From NCBI GenBank assembly GCA_030066975.1, contig JASJAO010000005.1, positions 1 through 64,000 on the forward strand: a DNA stretch of 64,000 nucleotides, written 5' to 3'. Both the position numbers and the translations under genes were made by a program. The first letter of the stretch is position 1; each line of letters starts with the position of its first letter. The notes below the pieces were generated by a model. It was not told where the DNA came from. It made no database searches and was given only the letters and a program-made list of their open reading frames with translations. This stretch comes from Henriciella sp. GTDB lineage: Bacteria > Pseudomonadota > Alphaproteobacteria > Caulobacterales > Hyphomonadaceae. Positions 38,946 to 47,128 of this stretch are shown one piece after another.

Positions 38946-39892
38946 CCCTATTTTCAACTGATCTCTCTCAGCAGCAAATCGATGGTCACGCCTTTCCAGC
39001 CCTCGTGACAGGCCGCGGTGATCTAGCGGCGTTCATCCGCTCAAATAAGTCGGAGATTGATCGCCAACTCGCCGTTTCTGGCACCGTGCTGTTTCGCGGG
39101 TTTGCTGTGCCGAGCCCGCAGGCCTTTGATCAGGCGATCGGCGCCTATGGCGAGGACGGGTTCTCCTATGCTGAAAGCCTCTCCAACGCCGTCCGTGTGA
39201 ACGTCACGCCGCGTGTCTTTACGGCGAATGAAGCCCCGCCGGACGTCTCGATCTTCCTCCACCACGAAATGGCTCAGACGCCGCTCTACCCTTCAAAACT
39301 CTTCTTCTATTGCGAAATCGCGCCGGGATCCGGTGGCGCGACCCCGCTCTGTCGCAGCGATGTTCTGATGGAGAAGCTCCAACAGCGGCGACCCGATCTC
39401 TCCCAGCGGTTCGAAACGCTCGGTCTGCGCTATACCCACACAATGCCAGACTCTCCAGATCGCGATAGCGGCCAGGGACGCAGCTGGCGCGACACACTCG
39501 GCGTCGCTGACCGCGCGGCCGCAGAAACCCGTCTGCGCGACATGGGCTATGACTGGACCTGGGTCGATGACGACGCCCTGAGAGTGCGCACACCGGTGCT
39601 CGACGCGGTGAAAACCCTGCCCGATGGGCGCAAAGTCTTTTTCAATCAGTTGATCGCCGCCTTCCGCGGATGGCAGGACAAACGAAACGATCCGTCCAAA
39701 TCGATCACGTTCGGCGATGGTTCCATGATCGACCCGCATGACATGACAGAGATCATCGAGCTGTCAGACGCCCTGACCTATGATCTCAGCTGGCAAACGG
39801 GTGACGTCGCCCTGCTCGATAATTTTCAAGTGATGCACGGGCGTCGCCCCTTTAAGGGCAAACGCCGGGTCCTCGCCAGCTTGATCAGCTAG
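38942..39892 (+). CDS. TauD/TfdA (SyrP-like) Fe(II)/2-oxoglutarate dioxygenase
   Basis: Encodes 316 residues. The facial triad is visible: HHEMAQTP (H107-x-E109) and the distal His in NFQVMHGRRPFKGKRRVLASL. The 2-oxoglutarate-binding Arg is probably in RRPF or RRVL. An HxE rather than HxD proximal pair is the SyrP/TauD-family variant. It hydroxylates a small substrate. Overlaps the oxidoreductase gene, suggesting one short catabolic or biosynthetic pair. A hairpin follows at 39904. Confidence 0.85.
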   Translation: MTLFSTDLSQQQIDGHAFPALVTGRGDLAAFIRSNKSEIDRQLAVSGTVLFRGFAVPSPQAFDQAIGAYGEDGFSYAESLSNAVRVNVTPRVFTANEAPPDVSIFLHHEMAQTPLYPSKLFFYCEIAPGSGGATPLCRSDVLMEKLQQRRPDLSQRFETLGLRYTHTMPDSPDRDSGQGRSWRDTLGVADRAAAETRLRDMGYDWTWVDDDALRVRTPVLDAVKTLPDGRKVFFNQLIAAFRGWQDKRNDPSKSITFGDGSMIDPHDMTEIIELSDALTYDLSWQTGDVALLDNFQVMHGRRPFKGKRRVLASLIS

Positions 39893-39893
39893 G

Positions 39894-39922
39894 CAAAAAA
39901 AGACCCCCGCACGAGGCGGGGG
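39894..39922 (-). terminator. Intrinsic terminator of the outer-membrane gene (bidirectional hairpin)
   Basis: CCCCCGC, loop ACGAG, GCGGGGG (39904-39922) preceded on the plus strand by a long A run (39895-39901). Read on the minus strand it is a hairpin with a T tract, the end of the 39932-42976 gene. It separates two convergent transcription units. Confidence 0.85.
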
Positions 39923-39931
39923 CTGAGTGGG

Positions 39932-42900
39932 CTACGGGGCGCCGAGGATACCGGCGTTTAGATCAACGCCGCCCCCTTTCTCCAGCAGGTCGGGTGGGAC
40001 CGGTATCTGCTGGACGACAAAGGGTTCCTCATCCGCGATTTCTACGTCATGAACGACCGGCTGACCGGATATGCTCGCCTCGAGCCGGTAGCGACCCGGC
40101 ATGACATTCTCAAAGCCATATTGCCCGAATGACGCCGATTGAATGACCAGCGGCTCCCCACCTGCTTCCGGGATCAGCCGGATCCAGTGACCTTCCAGGC
40201 GCTTTTCGCCGCGATCGGTTTCTCCGTTCGCATTGTCATCGACAAACAAAGTCCCGCGTACCTGACCTGACAAGATGATCGGCACCTCAACACTGGTGCG
40301 GCGTCCATCCCCGATGGTGACGCGTGGCTCGGCGCTTTCGGCCACCATATAGCCAAGCGGCAGACTGCGTTTGCCGACGGTCACGATATAGAGACCTGAC
40401 TTGATGTTCTGGATGGTGAAGTTGCCATTGCGATTGGCTCTCAGGCCAAGCCCGGTGCCCCGCACGGAGACTTTTACCCCACCTACCCCTGGCTCACCTT
40501 CCTGACGGATGCCATCGCGATTGTGGTCGAGATAAACCGTACCGGTAAGAATGCCTGCCCCTTCTGTCGGCAAGCTGTGGCGGCGCGGTTCATTAAACGT
40601 CACCACCCCGCGCAAACCCACCGTAAGATCATTGTTGCCTGAGAAGTCGTCGCTGTACTGCGCCGTCAGCTCAACATCGCGGGTGAGCCGATACCGGGCC
40701 TGAAGATTGCCAAAGAAGCGCGTACTGGCCTCTTCCATATCGAAGTCTGACAGGGCCGACAGGCGCCCGGAAACCACCAGCCGGTCACCAAGAGCTGACC
40801 CCGATTGTCCAATAATACTCGCGCCAAGCCGGGCGTCGGTGCGGTCGCCATTCCAGTTCAGCGAAGCGGTCGGCGCGACAGACACCCGCGCGCCTTTGTC
40901 GAACGATTTCTGCACACCGCGGGTTTGCACATTGGCCACGAATTGCTGAACCGTTTCAGCATTGTCCTGCTGGGTGTTGACATAAGTTGCGTTGATTGTG
41001 CCCCAGTCAAAGCGCTGCAAGGCCCGAACCCGCGTTGTGACGTCTGTTTCGTCGTCAGCGTCGCTTTGCGTCCGGTTGGATCTGACGATCGACGCGGTCA
41101 CGCTCGGGCCAACATCGCCGATCTGGGTGGAAAACGTCCCGGACACGATCTGATTGGTCGTCTCGATATCGCCGCCTGAATGATCGATCGATGCGCGCGC
41201 GCCGAAGGAAACACGCTGCAACGCGCCCCAAGGCTCCCGCTTGCGCCAGAAGGCCGATGTCGAAACGGCTGTGCGCGCCCCGACCCGCTGATCGAACACA
41301 CCGGCAAACGTGGTCCGGCCAGCCCCGGACGCAAACTTTTCCCCATCATATGACGCGTTCGCTGTCAGACCGACCGTGTCAGACACCGCATAATTGGCGT
41401 TGGCCCGAACCCGAACGTCGGCGCCGGACTGATCACCAGAAAACGCACCAATATCGCCGGAGACATAAGCCGACTGCAGACCAGGGCCTTGCCGATCAAA
41501 GTCGAACGTCTTCTGCCCGCCGACAACCACCATCCCGGTTTCGCCGTCTTCCTCAAGGCTCGCGGCAATCCCGTAATCATGGGCCTCATTCGGGGCGATC
41601 AGTCGCGCGCCCCCGGCAAAGCCGCCAAATTCCGGACTGGTGATATTGTCATCTTCATTTGAGGCTCCCGTCAGGGGCACACCCGCCGCCACCGCGAGGA
41701 TGGCGCCGCTTGGTTTCTGCGTCCGCCAACTGCCCCCGCGGATGCGGCTTTGCCCGAGCGGGGCGAGTTCCCGGTAATTGGAGTTGTAATCGCCAACCGT
41801 GGCCGCCCAACCTTCCAGCGACTGAATGTCCGTCGACAGCCAGGCCGGCTGGGAGTCCGCGAAATTCTCAAATCCCCCATTGGTTTCAACACGGGTGCGG
41901 GCGTTATACTTGCCCCAATGGCTCGCGACTTCAGCCCGCAGCGGCCCGCGATCGCTGAGCTCATAGGTCAGGGTTTCCAGCGTGAACGGCGTTTCCTCCA
42001 CTTCCTTCGTGATCCGCTCGCCGGGCAGCGCGGTGCTGGTCAGGCGATTGTCCAGATTCACGTCAACCCGGTTGGACCCGGGTTTCAGCACAACATGCGT
42101 GCCCGTCAGCGTCTCAATCGCGGAGAAAGGCAGGATCAGCAGGTCCTGATCCGCGAGCGCGATGTCGGGGCTAACCCCCATCGGCGTGCCATTCACAGAA
42201 ACGAGCCCGGTGCCGAGCTCGAGTTGGATAACCGCCTGGTCCTGGGTGCGCTGCACAGTGACAAAGCCCGGTTCGCGCTCGATCCTCTGGCCGAGCGCCT
42301 CGACCACCGGTTCGAGCGGGACGAGCAGGATCGGACCAATCGTGCGCGGTTCGATGCCGAACGTGTCGACCGGGGCGCCATTCACCCAGAGCTCCAGTCC
42401 GAATTGCGGCTTTAACTGCTTGTCGAGGGTTAAAACCGTCCGCCCCTGTTCATCTTCCGAGGCATGCGTGCCGGTCATCACCGTCACCGCATTGAGATTG
42501 ATCCAAGGATCAGCGACCTCACGCGCCTCAAAGCCTGGCAGTTTGCCAAGCACAATCTTGTTGGCGCGGACTTTTCCATCCGACATGTCGATCGTCATCA
42601 CGGTCCCGTCCTGGAACCGGAAATAGCCAAGCAGCGTATCCTTGATCTCGATCCGGCTGCGCAGGGGCGCGGCAATGTCGCTGAGGTGATACTCGCGGTC
42701 CCGATCAGCGATGACACGGGTGCGCACCGACGTTACTTCGCCTTCAATCACCATATCAAGATGCTGAATACTGGCCGCTTCGACCGGTGCGGGGGCCAGC
42801 ACCTCTTCTTCTACAACCTCTTCCTGGACGACATCTTCCACATCGCTCTCAGGCATATCCGTCTGCTGTTCCACCTCAGCCGGTGCTGCAGGCGCAATCG

Positions 42901-42976
42901 TTTGGGCCTGCGCGCCCAGGGGGGCGACAAGCACAGCCAGCAACATGGCAACAGAAAGGACAGAACGGCGCAGCAT
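39932..42976 (-). CDS. Large outer-membrane beta-barrel protein with SdrD-B-like domains (usher-like)
   Basis: Encodes 1014 residues. Signal peptide MLRRSVLSVAMLLAVLVAPLGAQA-Q at the start. Residues about 90-330 form a periplasmic/stalk region (LTLDKQLKPQFGLELWVNGAPVD, IGPILLVPLEPVVEALG, a copper-amine-oxidase-like N-domain pattern). Residues about 340-800 are dominated by alternating, amphipathic barrel strands with aromatic girdles (for example RASIDHSGGDIETTN). Two SdrD-B-type Ca-binding units follow, DHNRDGIRQEGEPGVGGV and DDNANGETDRGEKRLEG. The layout recalls outer-membrane ushers, but no pilin or chaperone gene is next to it. An exported partner gene lies just upstream. Confidence 0.7.
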   Translation of the reverse strand: MLRRSVLSVAMLLAVLVAPLGAQAQTIAPAAPAEVEQQTDMPESDVEDVVQEEVVEEEVLAPAPVEAASIQHLDMVIEGEVTSVRTRVIADRDREYHLSDIAAPLRSRIEIKDTLLGYFRFQDGTVMTIDMSDGKVRANKIVLGKLPGFEAREVADPWINLNAVTVMTGTHASEDEQGRTVLTLDKQLKPQFGLELWVNGAPVDTFGIEPRTIGPILLVPLEPVVEALGQRIEREPGFVTVQRTQDQAVIQLELGTGLVSVNGTPMGVSPDIALADQDLLILPFSAIETLTGTHVVLKPGSNRVDVNLDNRLTSTALPGERITKEVEETPFTLETLTYELSDRGPLRAEVASHWGKYNARTRVETNGGFENFADSQPAWLSTDIQSLEGWAATVGDYNSNYRELAPLGQSRIRGGSWRTQKPSGAILAVAAGVPLTGASNEDDNITSPEFGGFAGGARLIAPNEAHDYGIAASLEEDGETGMVVVGGQKTFDFDRQGPGLQSAYVSGDIGAFSGDQSGADVRVRANANYAVSDTVGLTANASYDGEKFASGAGRTTFAGVFDQRVGARTAVSTSAFWRKREPWGALQRVSFGARASIDHSGGDIETTNQIVSGTFSTQIGDVGPSVTASIVRSNRTQSDADDETDVTTRVRALQRFDWGTINATYVNTQQDNAETVQQFVANVQTRGVQKSFDKGARVSVAPTASLNWNGDRTDARLGASIIGQSGSALGDRLVVSGRLSALSDFDMEEASTRFFGNLQARYRLTRDVELTAQYSDDFSGNNDLTVGLRGVVTFNEPRRHSLPTEGAGILTGTVYLDHNRDGIRQEGEPGVGGVKVSVRGTGLGLRANRNGNFTIQNIKSGLYIVTVGKRSLPLGYMVAESAEPRVTIGDGRRTSVEVPIILSGQVRGTLFVDDNANGETDRGEKRLEGHWIRLIPEAGGEPLVIQSASFGQYGFENVMPGRYRLEASISGQPVVHDVEIADEEPFVVQQIPVPPDLLEKGGGVDLNAGILGAP

Positions 42977-43000
42977 AAAGCGAACGGAGCGGCTGCGCCG

Positions 43001-43420
43001 CTAGTCGTCACATGGGACTTGGCGCGCGACCAGTGCCGTACACAAGCCGCTCTCGCGGCAGGCATCGTCCATCACGGCGTCAAAGCTCTGCACACCGCCG
43101 CGCCCGGCGGATTCCACCAGGATCTGCGGATTGGCGGGATTTAGCTCCAGCTCAAACCGTTGCTCCAACAGCGCCATGCCCCGTCCGACAGAGACCAGTT
43201 CGACATTGTGTGACGTCCACAGCGTGCCTGACTGTGTGGCCGGGGCCAGCTCTTTCAGGCAGACACCCGTCATCCATGCCTTGCCGGTCTCCGAGTCCAG
43301 CAGGAACCCGTCATCGCTGTTGTGAAATCCGATCCAAATATCAGCATTCGCCGGTTCGGCATATGCCGTCACCGACTGGACCACCGCCAACGCGGCAAGC
43401 CCACTCATCGCCCATCTCAT
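43001..43420 (-). CDS. Small secreted protein, partner of the barrel gene
   Basis: Encodes 139 residues. Signal peptide MRWAMSGLAALAVVQSVTAYA. Mature part with FHNSDDGFLLDSETGKAWMTG, a pair of beta-strand patterns and cysteines, C-terminus MDDACRESGLCTALVARQVPCDD with three Cys (plus VCLKE earlier) that could form disulfides in the periplasm. It ends 24 bp before the barrel gene start, so they form one unit. A chaperone- or cargo-like role is possible but not shown. Confidence 0.55.
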   Translation of the reverse strand: MRWAMSGLAALAVVQSVTAYAEPANADIWIGFHNSDDGFLLDSETGKAWMTGVCLKELAPATQSGTLWTSHNVELVSVGRGMALLEQRFELELNPANPQILVESAGRGGVQSFDAVMDDACRESGLCTALVARQVPCDD

Positions 43421-43642
43421 TTTTGACCACCATCGGTTCTAGTTTTTATGAGGCTGAGACTAGGCGGCCATGGTTAATATCGGCCTTATGCCACTGTACT
43501 TAATGCCATTTGTGAAATTGCGTCCTTGTCCGCATCAGAAACCCATTGCGCCAGGTTTCAACATAGGGCGAATTAGGGCCTTGCACTCTCAAACCAATAC
43601 GCGAATAATGACTCGAGCTTTGAAGTAAGAGACCGATTTTAA

Positions 43643-44176
43643 ATGACTTTTTTCCCGAGATCCGCGCTGTTCGGTGCCGCAATCCTGACCTTATCCGCGT
43701 GTGGAGGCGGCTCTGAGCCTTCAGCGCCTTCTGCAGAAAATCCTGTTGAAAATCGGGAGGTTACAGAGACAAGCTCGACAGATACGGCGCCTCAGCCCGC
43801 TGCTGACGAGCCTGCGGAGAACCTCTTCGCAGCTCTGCCAGCACCATATGTCGATGCCGACTATGCCCGCGGACGGCGCACCTTCAAACTCTGCCAGTCC
43901 TGCCATACGCTCGCCGAAGGCGGACAGAACCTTGTCGGCCCCAATCTGTATGGCATTTTCGGTCGCGATGTCGGAACGGTTGACGGCTTTGCCTACTCCC
44001 CGGCAGTGATGGAGGCCGACTTTATCTGGACTCCGGAAATGCTGGATGAATGGCTGACCAGTCCGCGCAACTTCCTGCCGGGTAATCGGATGAGTTTTGC
44101 AGGGGTCCGCAAGCCTGAAGATCGTCTGGCCGTTATCGCGTACATTATGCTCGAAACTGGCTACGCAGCTGAGTAG
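43643..44176 (+). CDS. Lipoprotein cytochrome c (class I)
   Basis: Encodes 177 residues. Lipobox LTLSACGGG with C20 as the modified Cys; a Pro/Ala/Ser/Glu-rich linker (residues 22-65) tethers the haem domain. Haem motif CQSCH (84-88) and axial Met in GNRMSFAG (M150). Similar to the membrane-bound cytochrome c family (cyt c-552/555-like, the NLVGPNLYGIFGR pattern is typical). It shuttles electrons in the periplasm, attached to a membrane. Confidence 0.85.
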   Translation: MTFFPRSALFGAAILTLSACGGGSEPSAPSAENPVENREVTETSSTDTAPQPAADEPAENLFAALPAPYVDADYARGRRTFKLCQSCHTLAEGGQNLVGPNLYGIFGRDVGTVDGFAYSPAVMEADFIWTPEMLDEWLTSPRNFLPGNRMSFAGVRKPEDRLAVIAYIMLETGYAAE

Positions 44177-44217
44177 TCCGGCGCGCACAGATCATCCCGA
44201 ACGCTCTCGGCGCTGGG

Positions 44218-44901
44218 TCAAAACCGCCGCGCGGCCGAAACGAACAGGCCCTGCTCTTCAAACTGGCCGCCATACTCCTGGCGATACCCAACTGAAAAGT
44301 CCAAGGCTTTACCACGCCACACAAGCTCACTTTGCAGCTTGTTGGATCGGGCATTCTGCGTCCCCTGCTCCAGCCAAACCTGCGTGACGCCCCAGAGCGG
44401 TCCGCGCAGCTGTTGCCCGAATCCGATCTCCAGCCGCTCGCGCTGGCAGTCTTCGTGGAACCGACCGGCAATCTCGGCGAACATATAGCTCTGCTGGTCC
44501 CTGACCTCACCTGACCACGCCAGACCCGTACGCACTTCACCGCCAAGGGTTTCGCAGCCATTGGCCCCGCCGATCGCTGCGCCCTCCAGTGCCCCGAACT
44601 CAACCGAGGCATTGAAGCCGTTCACTTGAAACAGTTTGCGCCGAACACTTGCGCGCCATCCGGTGGCGTTGAAATCAGACGCATCGTCATAGCGGATCGA
44701 TTCCGCCTTGGCGCTGACGGTCCATAGGTCCGTCACGCCGTACTCAGCATAGATATCCTGGCGCTGCGCCTGCAGGCCCTCCACCTCTTCAGCGGCAAAC
44801 GCAATTCTTGTGTACAAGTCTCCACCATCCTGAACCCAAGGCGCTGCCAAGGCCTGAGGCCATGGCAGTAACAAAGGAAAAGACAGGACAAGCGATTTCA
44901 C
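44218..44901 (-). CDS. Putative outer-membrane protein
   Basis: Encodes 227 residues. Signal peptide MKSLVLSFPLLLPWPQALA-A. The mature part alternates amphipathic strands (ASVRRKLFQVNGFNASVEFGAL, LDFSVGYRQEYGGQFEEQGLFVSAARRF) and ends in Phe, the OMP C-terminal signature. A small beta-barrel of about 8-10 strands is plausible. Substrate and family unknown. Confidence 0.65.
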   Translation of the reverse strand: MKSLVLSFPLLLPWPQALAAPWVQDGGDLYTRIAFAAEEVEGLQAQRQDIYAEYGVTDLWTVSAKAESIRYDDASDFNATGWRASVRRKLFQVNGFNASVEFGALEGAAIGGANGCETLGGEVRTGLAWSGEVRDQQSYMFAEIAGRFHEDCQRERLEIGFGQQLRGPLWGVTQVWLEQGTQNARSNKLQSELVWRGKALDFSVGYRQEYGGQFEEQGLFVSAARRF

Positions 44902-44957
44902 TTGGAGACCTTAACAGGCCTCCAAGTCTTAACCAGTCTGTATTTGAACTTTTCGGC

Positions 44958-45467
44958 TTAGAGCTGGAACCGGATCTGATCAGACCAGAACCGCTCAAGA
45001 CGAGAGACGGTCTTGTTCAACTGGCTGAGATCGTCCGGGCGCACACTGGCGGTCGGCTCCAGCGCGACAGCCTGACGATCAAACAGATCCTCAACCCGGG
45101 CGCGCACTTTCAAGCCACGCTCGGTCAGTTTCAGACGCACCGTCCGCTTGTCAGCCTTTGAACGGGTCTGGGTCAGATACCCGCCCTCTTGCAGCTTTTT
45201 CACGTTGTAAGACAAGCTTGTACCAGCAAACGCACCGCGGGACCGCAGCGTCGAGGCAGGCGTCTCATGCTCACCAATCTCGTACAGAAGCAGCGCTTGC
45301 ACACCGGTCAGGTGGCGCTCGCCACCCCGCTCGAGATCGTCTTTCACCACATCATGCAAACGACGATGCGCCTGCTCCAGAAGGGAAAGAGACTTCACGA
45401 ACGATTCTGCAACGCTCACGCTCTCAGTCGCAGCCTCAGCTGCGTTATAGTTATTTATCATCACCAT
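44958..45467 (-). CDS. MarR-family transcriptional regulator (LdtR-like)
   Basis: Encodes about 169 residues; several ATG/GTG codons lie together at 45461-45473, so the exact start is uncertain. Winged helix HLTGVQALLLYEIGEHETPASTLRSRGAFAGTSLSYNVKKLQEGGYLTQTRSKADKRTVRLKLTERG. The phrase SLSYNVKKL is close to the recognition helix of alphaproteobacterial LdtR-type MarR proteins. Effector unknown. The 137-bp gap upstream (45474-45610) is A+T-rich. Confidence 0.8.
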   Translation of the reverse strand: MVMINNYNAAEAATESVSVAESFVKSLSLLEQAHRRLHDVVKDDLERGGERHLTGVQALLLYEIGEHETPASTLRSRGAFAGTSLSYNVKKLQEGGYLTQTRSKADKRTVRLKLTERGLKVRARVEDLFDRQAVALEPTASVRPDDLSQLNKTVSRLERFWSDQIRFQL

Positions 45468-45610
45468 CACCACTCAACTTTTGTTGTAGTTTGACGAGAG
45501 TTACAGCATTGGTCCTGACATTTCGTTAAGCACATCTTGCGCGAGCGCCGACTTGGTTAACAAAATCGCCATAAGTCTTACTAAATAGCGTTTAGATACT
45601 TTAAATTCGT

Positions 45611-46039
45611 CTATTTCGAGCCGAGGGGCGTTCCACGCGCAGCCCAGGCAGCGGTTTCACCGTCAGCTACCGCGCTGACCGCCCGCCACGCGCCGGACAG
45701 CTTTTGCAAGACGTAAGACGCCTGCCAGGTGGCAATAAGATCGCCGCCCGGGGTGAGCATCCGGTCTTCGACCCGCATTGTCGTCGCCCTCTTCCCCATC
45801 GGGCTCGCTTCCAGCAAGACACGCTCGGCCCGGTCCACCTTCTGCCGCCGGTAGAAGTCCAACAGATTGGTCGTGTTCCGGGTAAACTTGGCTTCGGTGT
45901 CGAACACGATGCGATGCTCACCCTGCAGGATCAGCGCGGGAAAGGCCCAATGGGAAGACACCGCCGCTGCATCATAAGCCGAAAACGCAGCCGTATAAGA
46001 CGCGCACCAGGCGTCCAGCTCCGCGGCAAGATCAGTCAA
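45611..46039 (-). CDS. NTF2/SnoaL-like protein
   Basis: Encodes 142 residues: MTDLAAELDAWCASYTAAFSAYDAAAVSSHWAFPALILQGEHRIVFDTEAKFTRNTTNLLDFYRR ... ATWQASYVLQKLSGAWRAVSAVADGE. The fold pattern (two helices then curved beta sheet, ending W-R-A-V) is that of the NTF2-like superfamily. It overlaps the CoA hydrolase gene by 8 bp. Small-molecule binding or isomerase function possible; not specified. Confidence 0.7.
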   Translation of the reverse strand: MTDLAAELDAWCASYTAAFSAYDAAAVSSHWAFPALILQGEHRIVFDTEAKFTRNTTNLLDFYRRQKVDRAERVLLEASPMGKRATTMRVEDRMLTPGGDLIATWQASYVLQKLSGAWRAVSAVADGETAAWAARGTPLGSK

Positions 46040-47096
46040 AACTCAACTCATCGCTACCTAAAGGCGCAAAATACTGACCGACTTGGGCGTCGCTCACCTC
46101 AGACAGCGTCGCGGGTGACCATTTCGGCGCGTGATCCTTGTCGACGACCACCGCGCGGACGCCTTCGATGAAGTCCGGCGATTGAACCTTGCGCCAGCCG
46201 ATCCGGTATTCCATCCGCATATTGTCTTCAAACGTCGCGCAGACGGCCCCCTCACGAACCTGGCGCAGGGCGACTTTCACCGTTTCCGGACTTTTCTGGA
46301 GCAGTGTTTCGGCCTGCTTGAGCGACCATTCAGAGCCTTCAGCCTGCAGAGCTTCGACCATGGCTTCGGCATCTTCCCCGGCAAAACAGCGATCGATGGC
46401 GCCCTGTTCGGGGGCATAGGTTGCGTCTGGCAGGTCCTGATCGGCTGCACCATTGAGCAGCCCGGCCAGTACCTGGTCCGCCCCGCCGGTAAAGTCTGCC
46501 GCAAGGATTGAGGCTTTGAGCGCTTCCAGCCTGTCAGACGCCATGTAATGCGTCGCCACACCCGCGTTGGCCACATCGCTGCCCTTAAGCCGCGCCCCGG
46601 TGAGCGCTAGCCAGGTGCCAAGCTCGCCTTCGAGCCGCGGCAGGAACCAGCCGCCGCCGACATCCGGGAACAGGCCAATCCCGGTCTCGGGCATCGCAAA
46701 CAGGGTCCGTTCGGTCGCGACCCGGTAGCGCCCATGCACAGACAGACCAACGCCGCCGCCCATGGTCACCCCATCCATGATCGCGACATAGGGCTTTGGA
46801 AACGCCTTAATCGCCGCGTTCATCCGGTACTCTTCGGCAAAGAAGGCCCGGGCCTCTGAAGCGTCGCCCATGCCGCTATCGCGGAGCATGACAATATCAC
46901 CCCCGGCGCAGAAACCCCGGCTACCCTCGGCATGGTCAATCATCACAACCTGCACCGACGGATCGTGCTTCCAGACCGTCAGGGCGGTCAGGATTGCCTC
47001 ACACATTTTCAGATTCAGCGCGTGCAGCGCCTCCGGGCGGTTCAGCGTAATATGACCTACCTGGCCGGAAACGCGGGTCAGAACTTCATTCGACAT
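46032..47096 (-). CDS. 3-hydroxyisobutyryl-CoA hydrolase / enoyl-CoA hydratase family protein
   Basis: Encodes 354 residues from the ATG at 47096 (MSNEVLTRVSGQVGHITLNRPEALHALNLKMCEAI). Crotonase fold: oxyanion-hole segment GSRGFCAGGDI and DGVTMGGGVGLSVHGRYRVATERTLFAMPETGIGLFPDVGG, with the Glu/Asp of MPETGIGLFPDVGG matching hydrolase-type members (HIBCH). The C-terminal HIBCH extension (AEGSEWSLKQAETLLQKSPETVKVAL) supports hydrolase over hydratase. Takes part in valine degradation, 3-hydroxyisobutyryl-CoA to 3-hydroxyisobutyrate. Confidence 0.8.
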   Translation of the reverse strand: MSNEVLTRVSGQVGHITLNRPEALHALNLKMCEAILTALTVWKHDPSVQVVMIDHAEGSRGFCAGGDIVMLRDSGMGDASEARAFFAEEYRMNAAIKAFPKPYVAIMDGVTMGGGVGLSVHGRYRVATERTLFAMPETGIGLFPDVGGGWFLPRLEGELGTWLALTGARLKGSDVANAGVATHYMASDRLEALKASILAADFTGGADQVLAGLLNGAADQDLPDATYAPEQGAIDRCFAGEDAEAMVEALQAEGSEWSLKQAETLLQKSPETVKVALRQVREGAVCATFEDNMRMEYRIGWRKVQSPDFIEGVRAVVVDKDHAPKWSPATLSEVSDAQVGQYFAPLGSDELSFD

Positions 47097-47128
47097 GAGC
47101 CCTGCGTTAATCGCTCGATCGACGTCAA

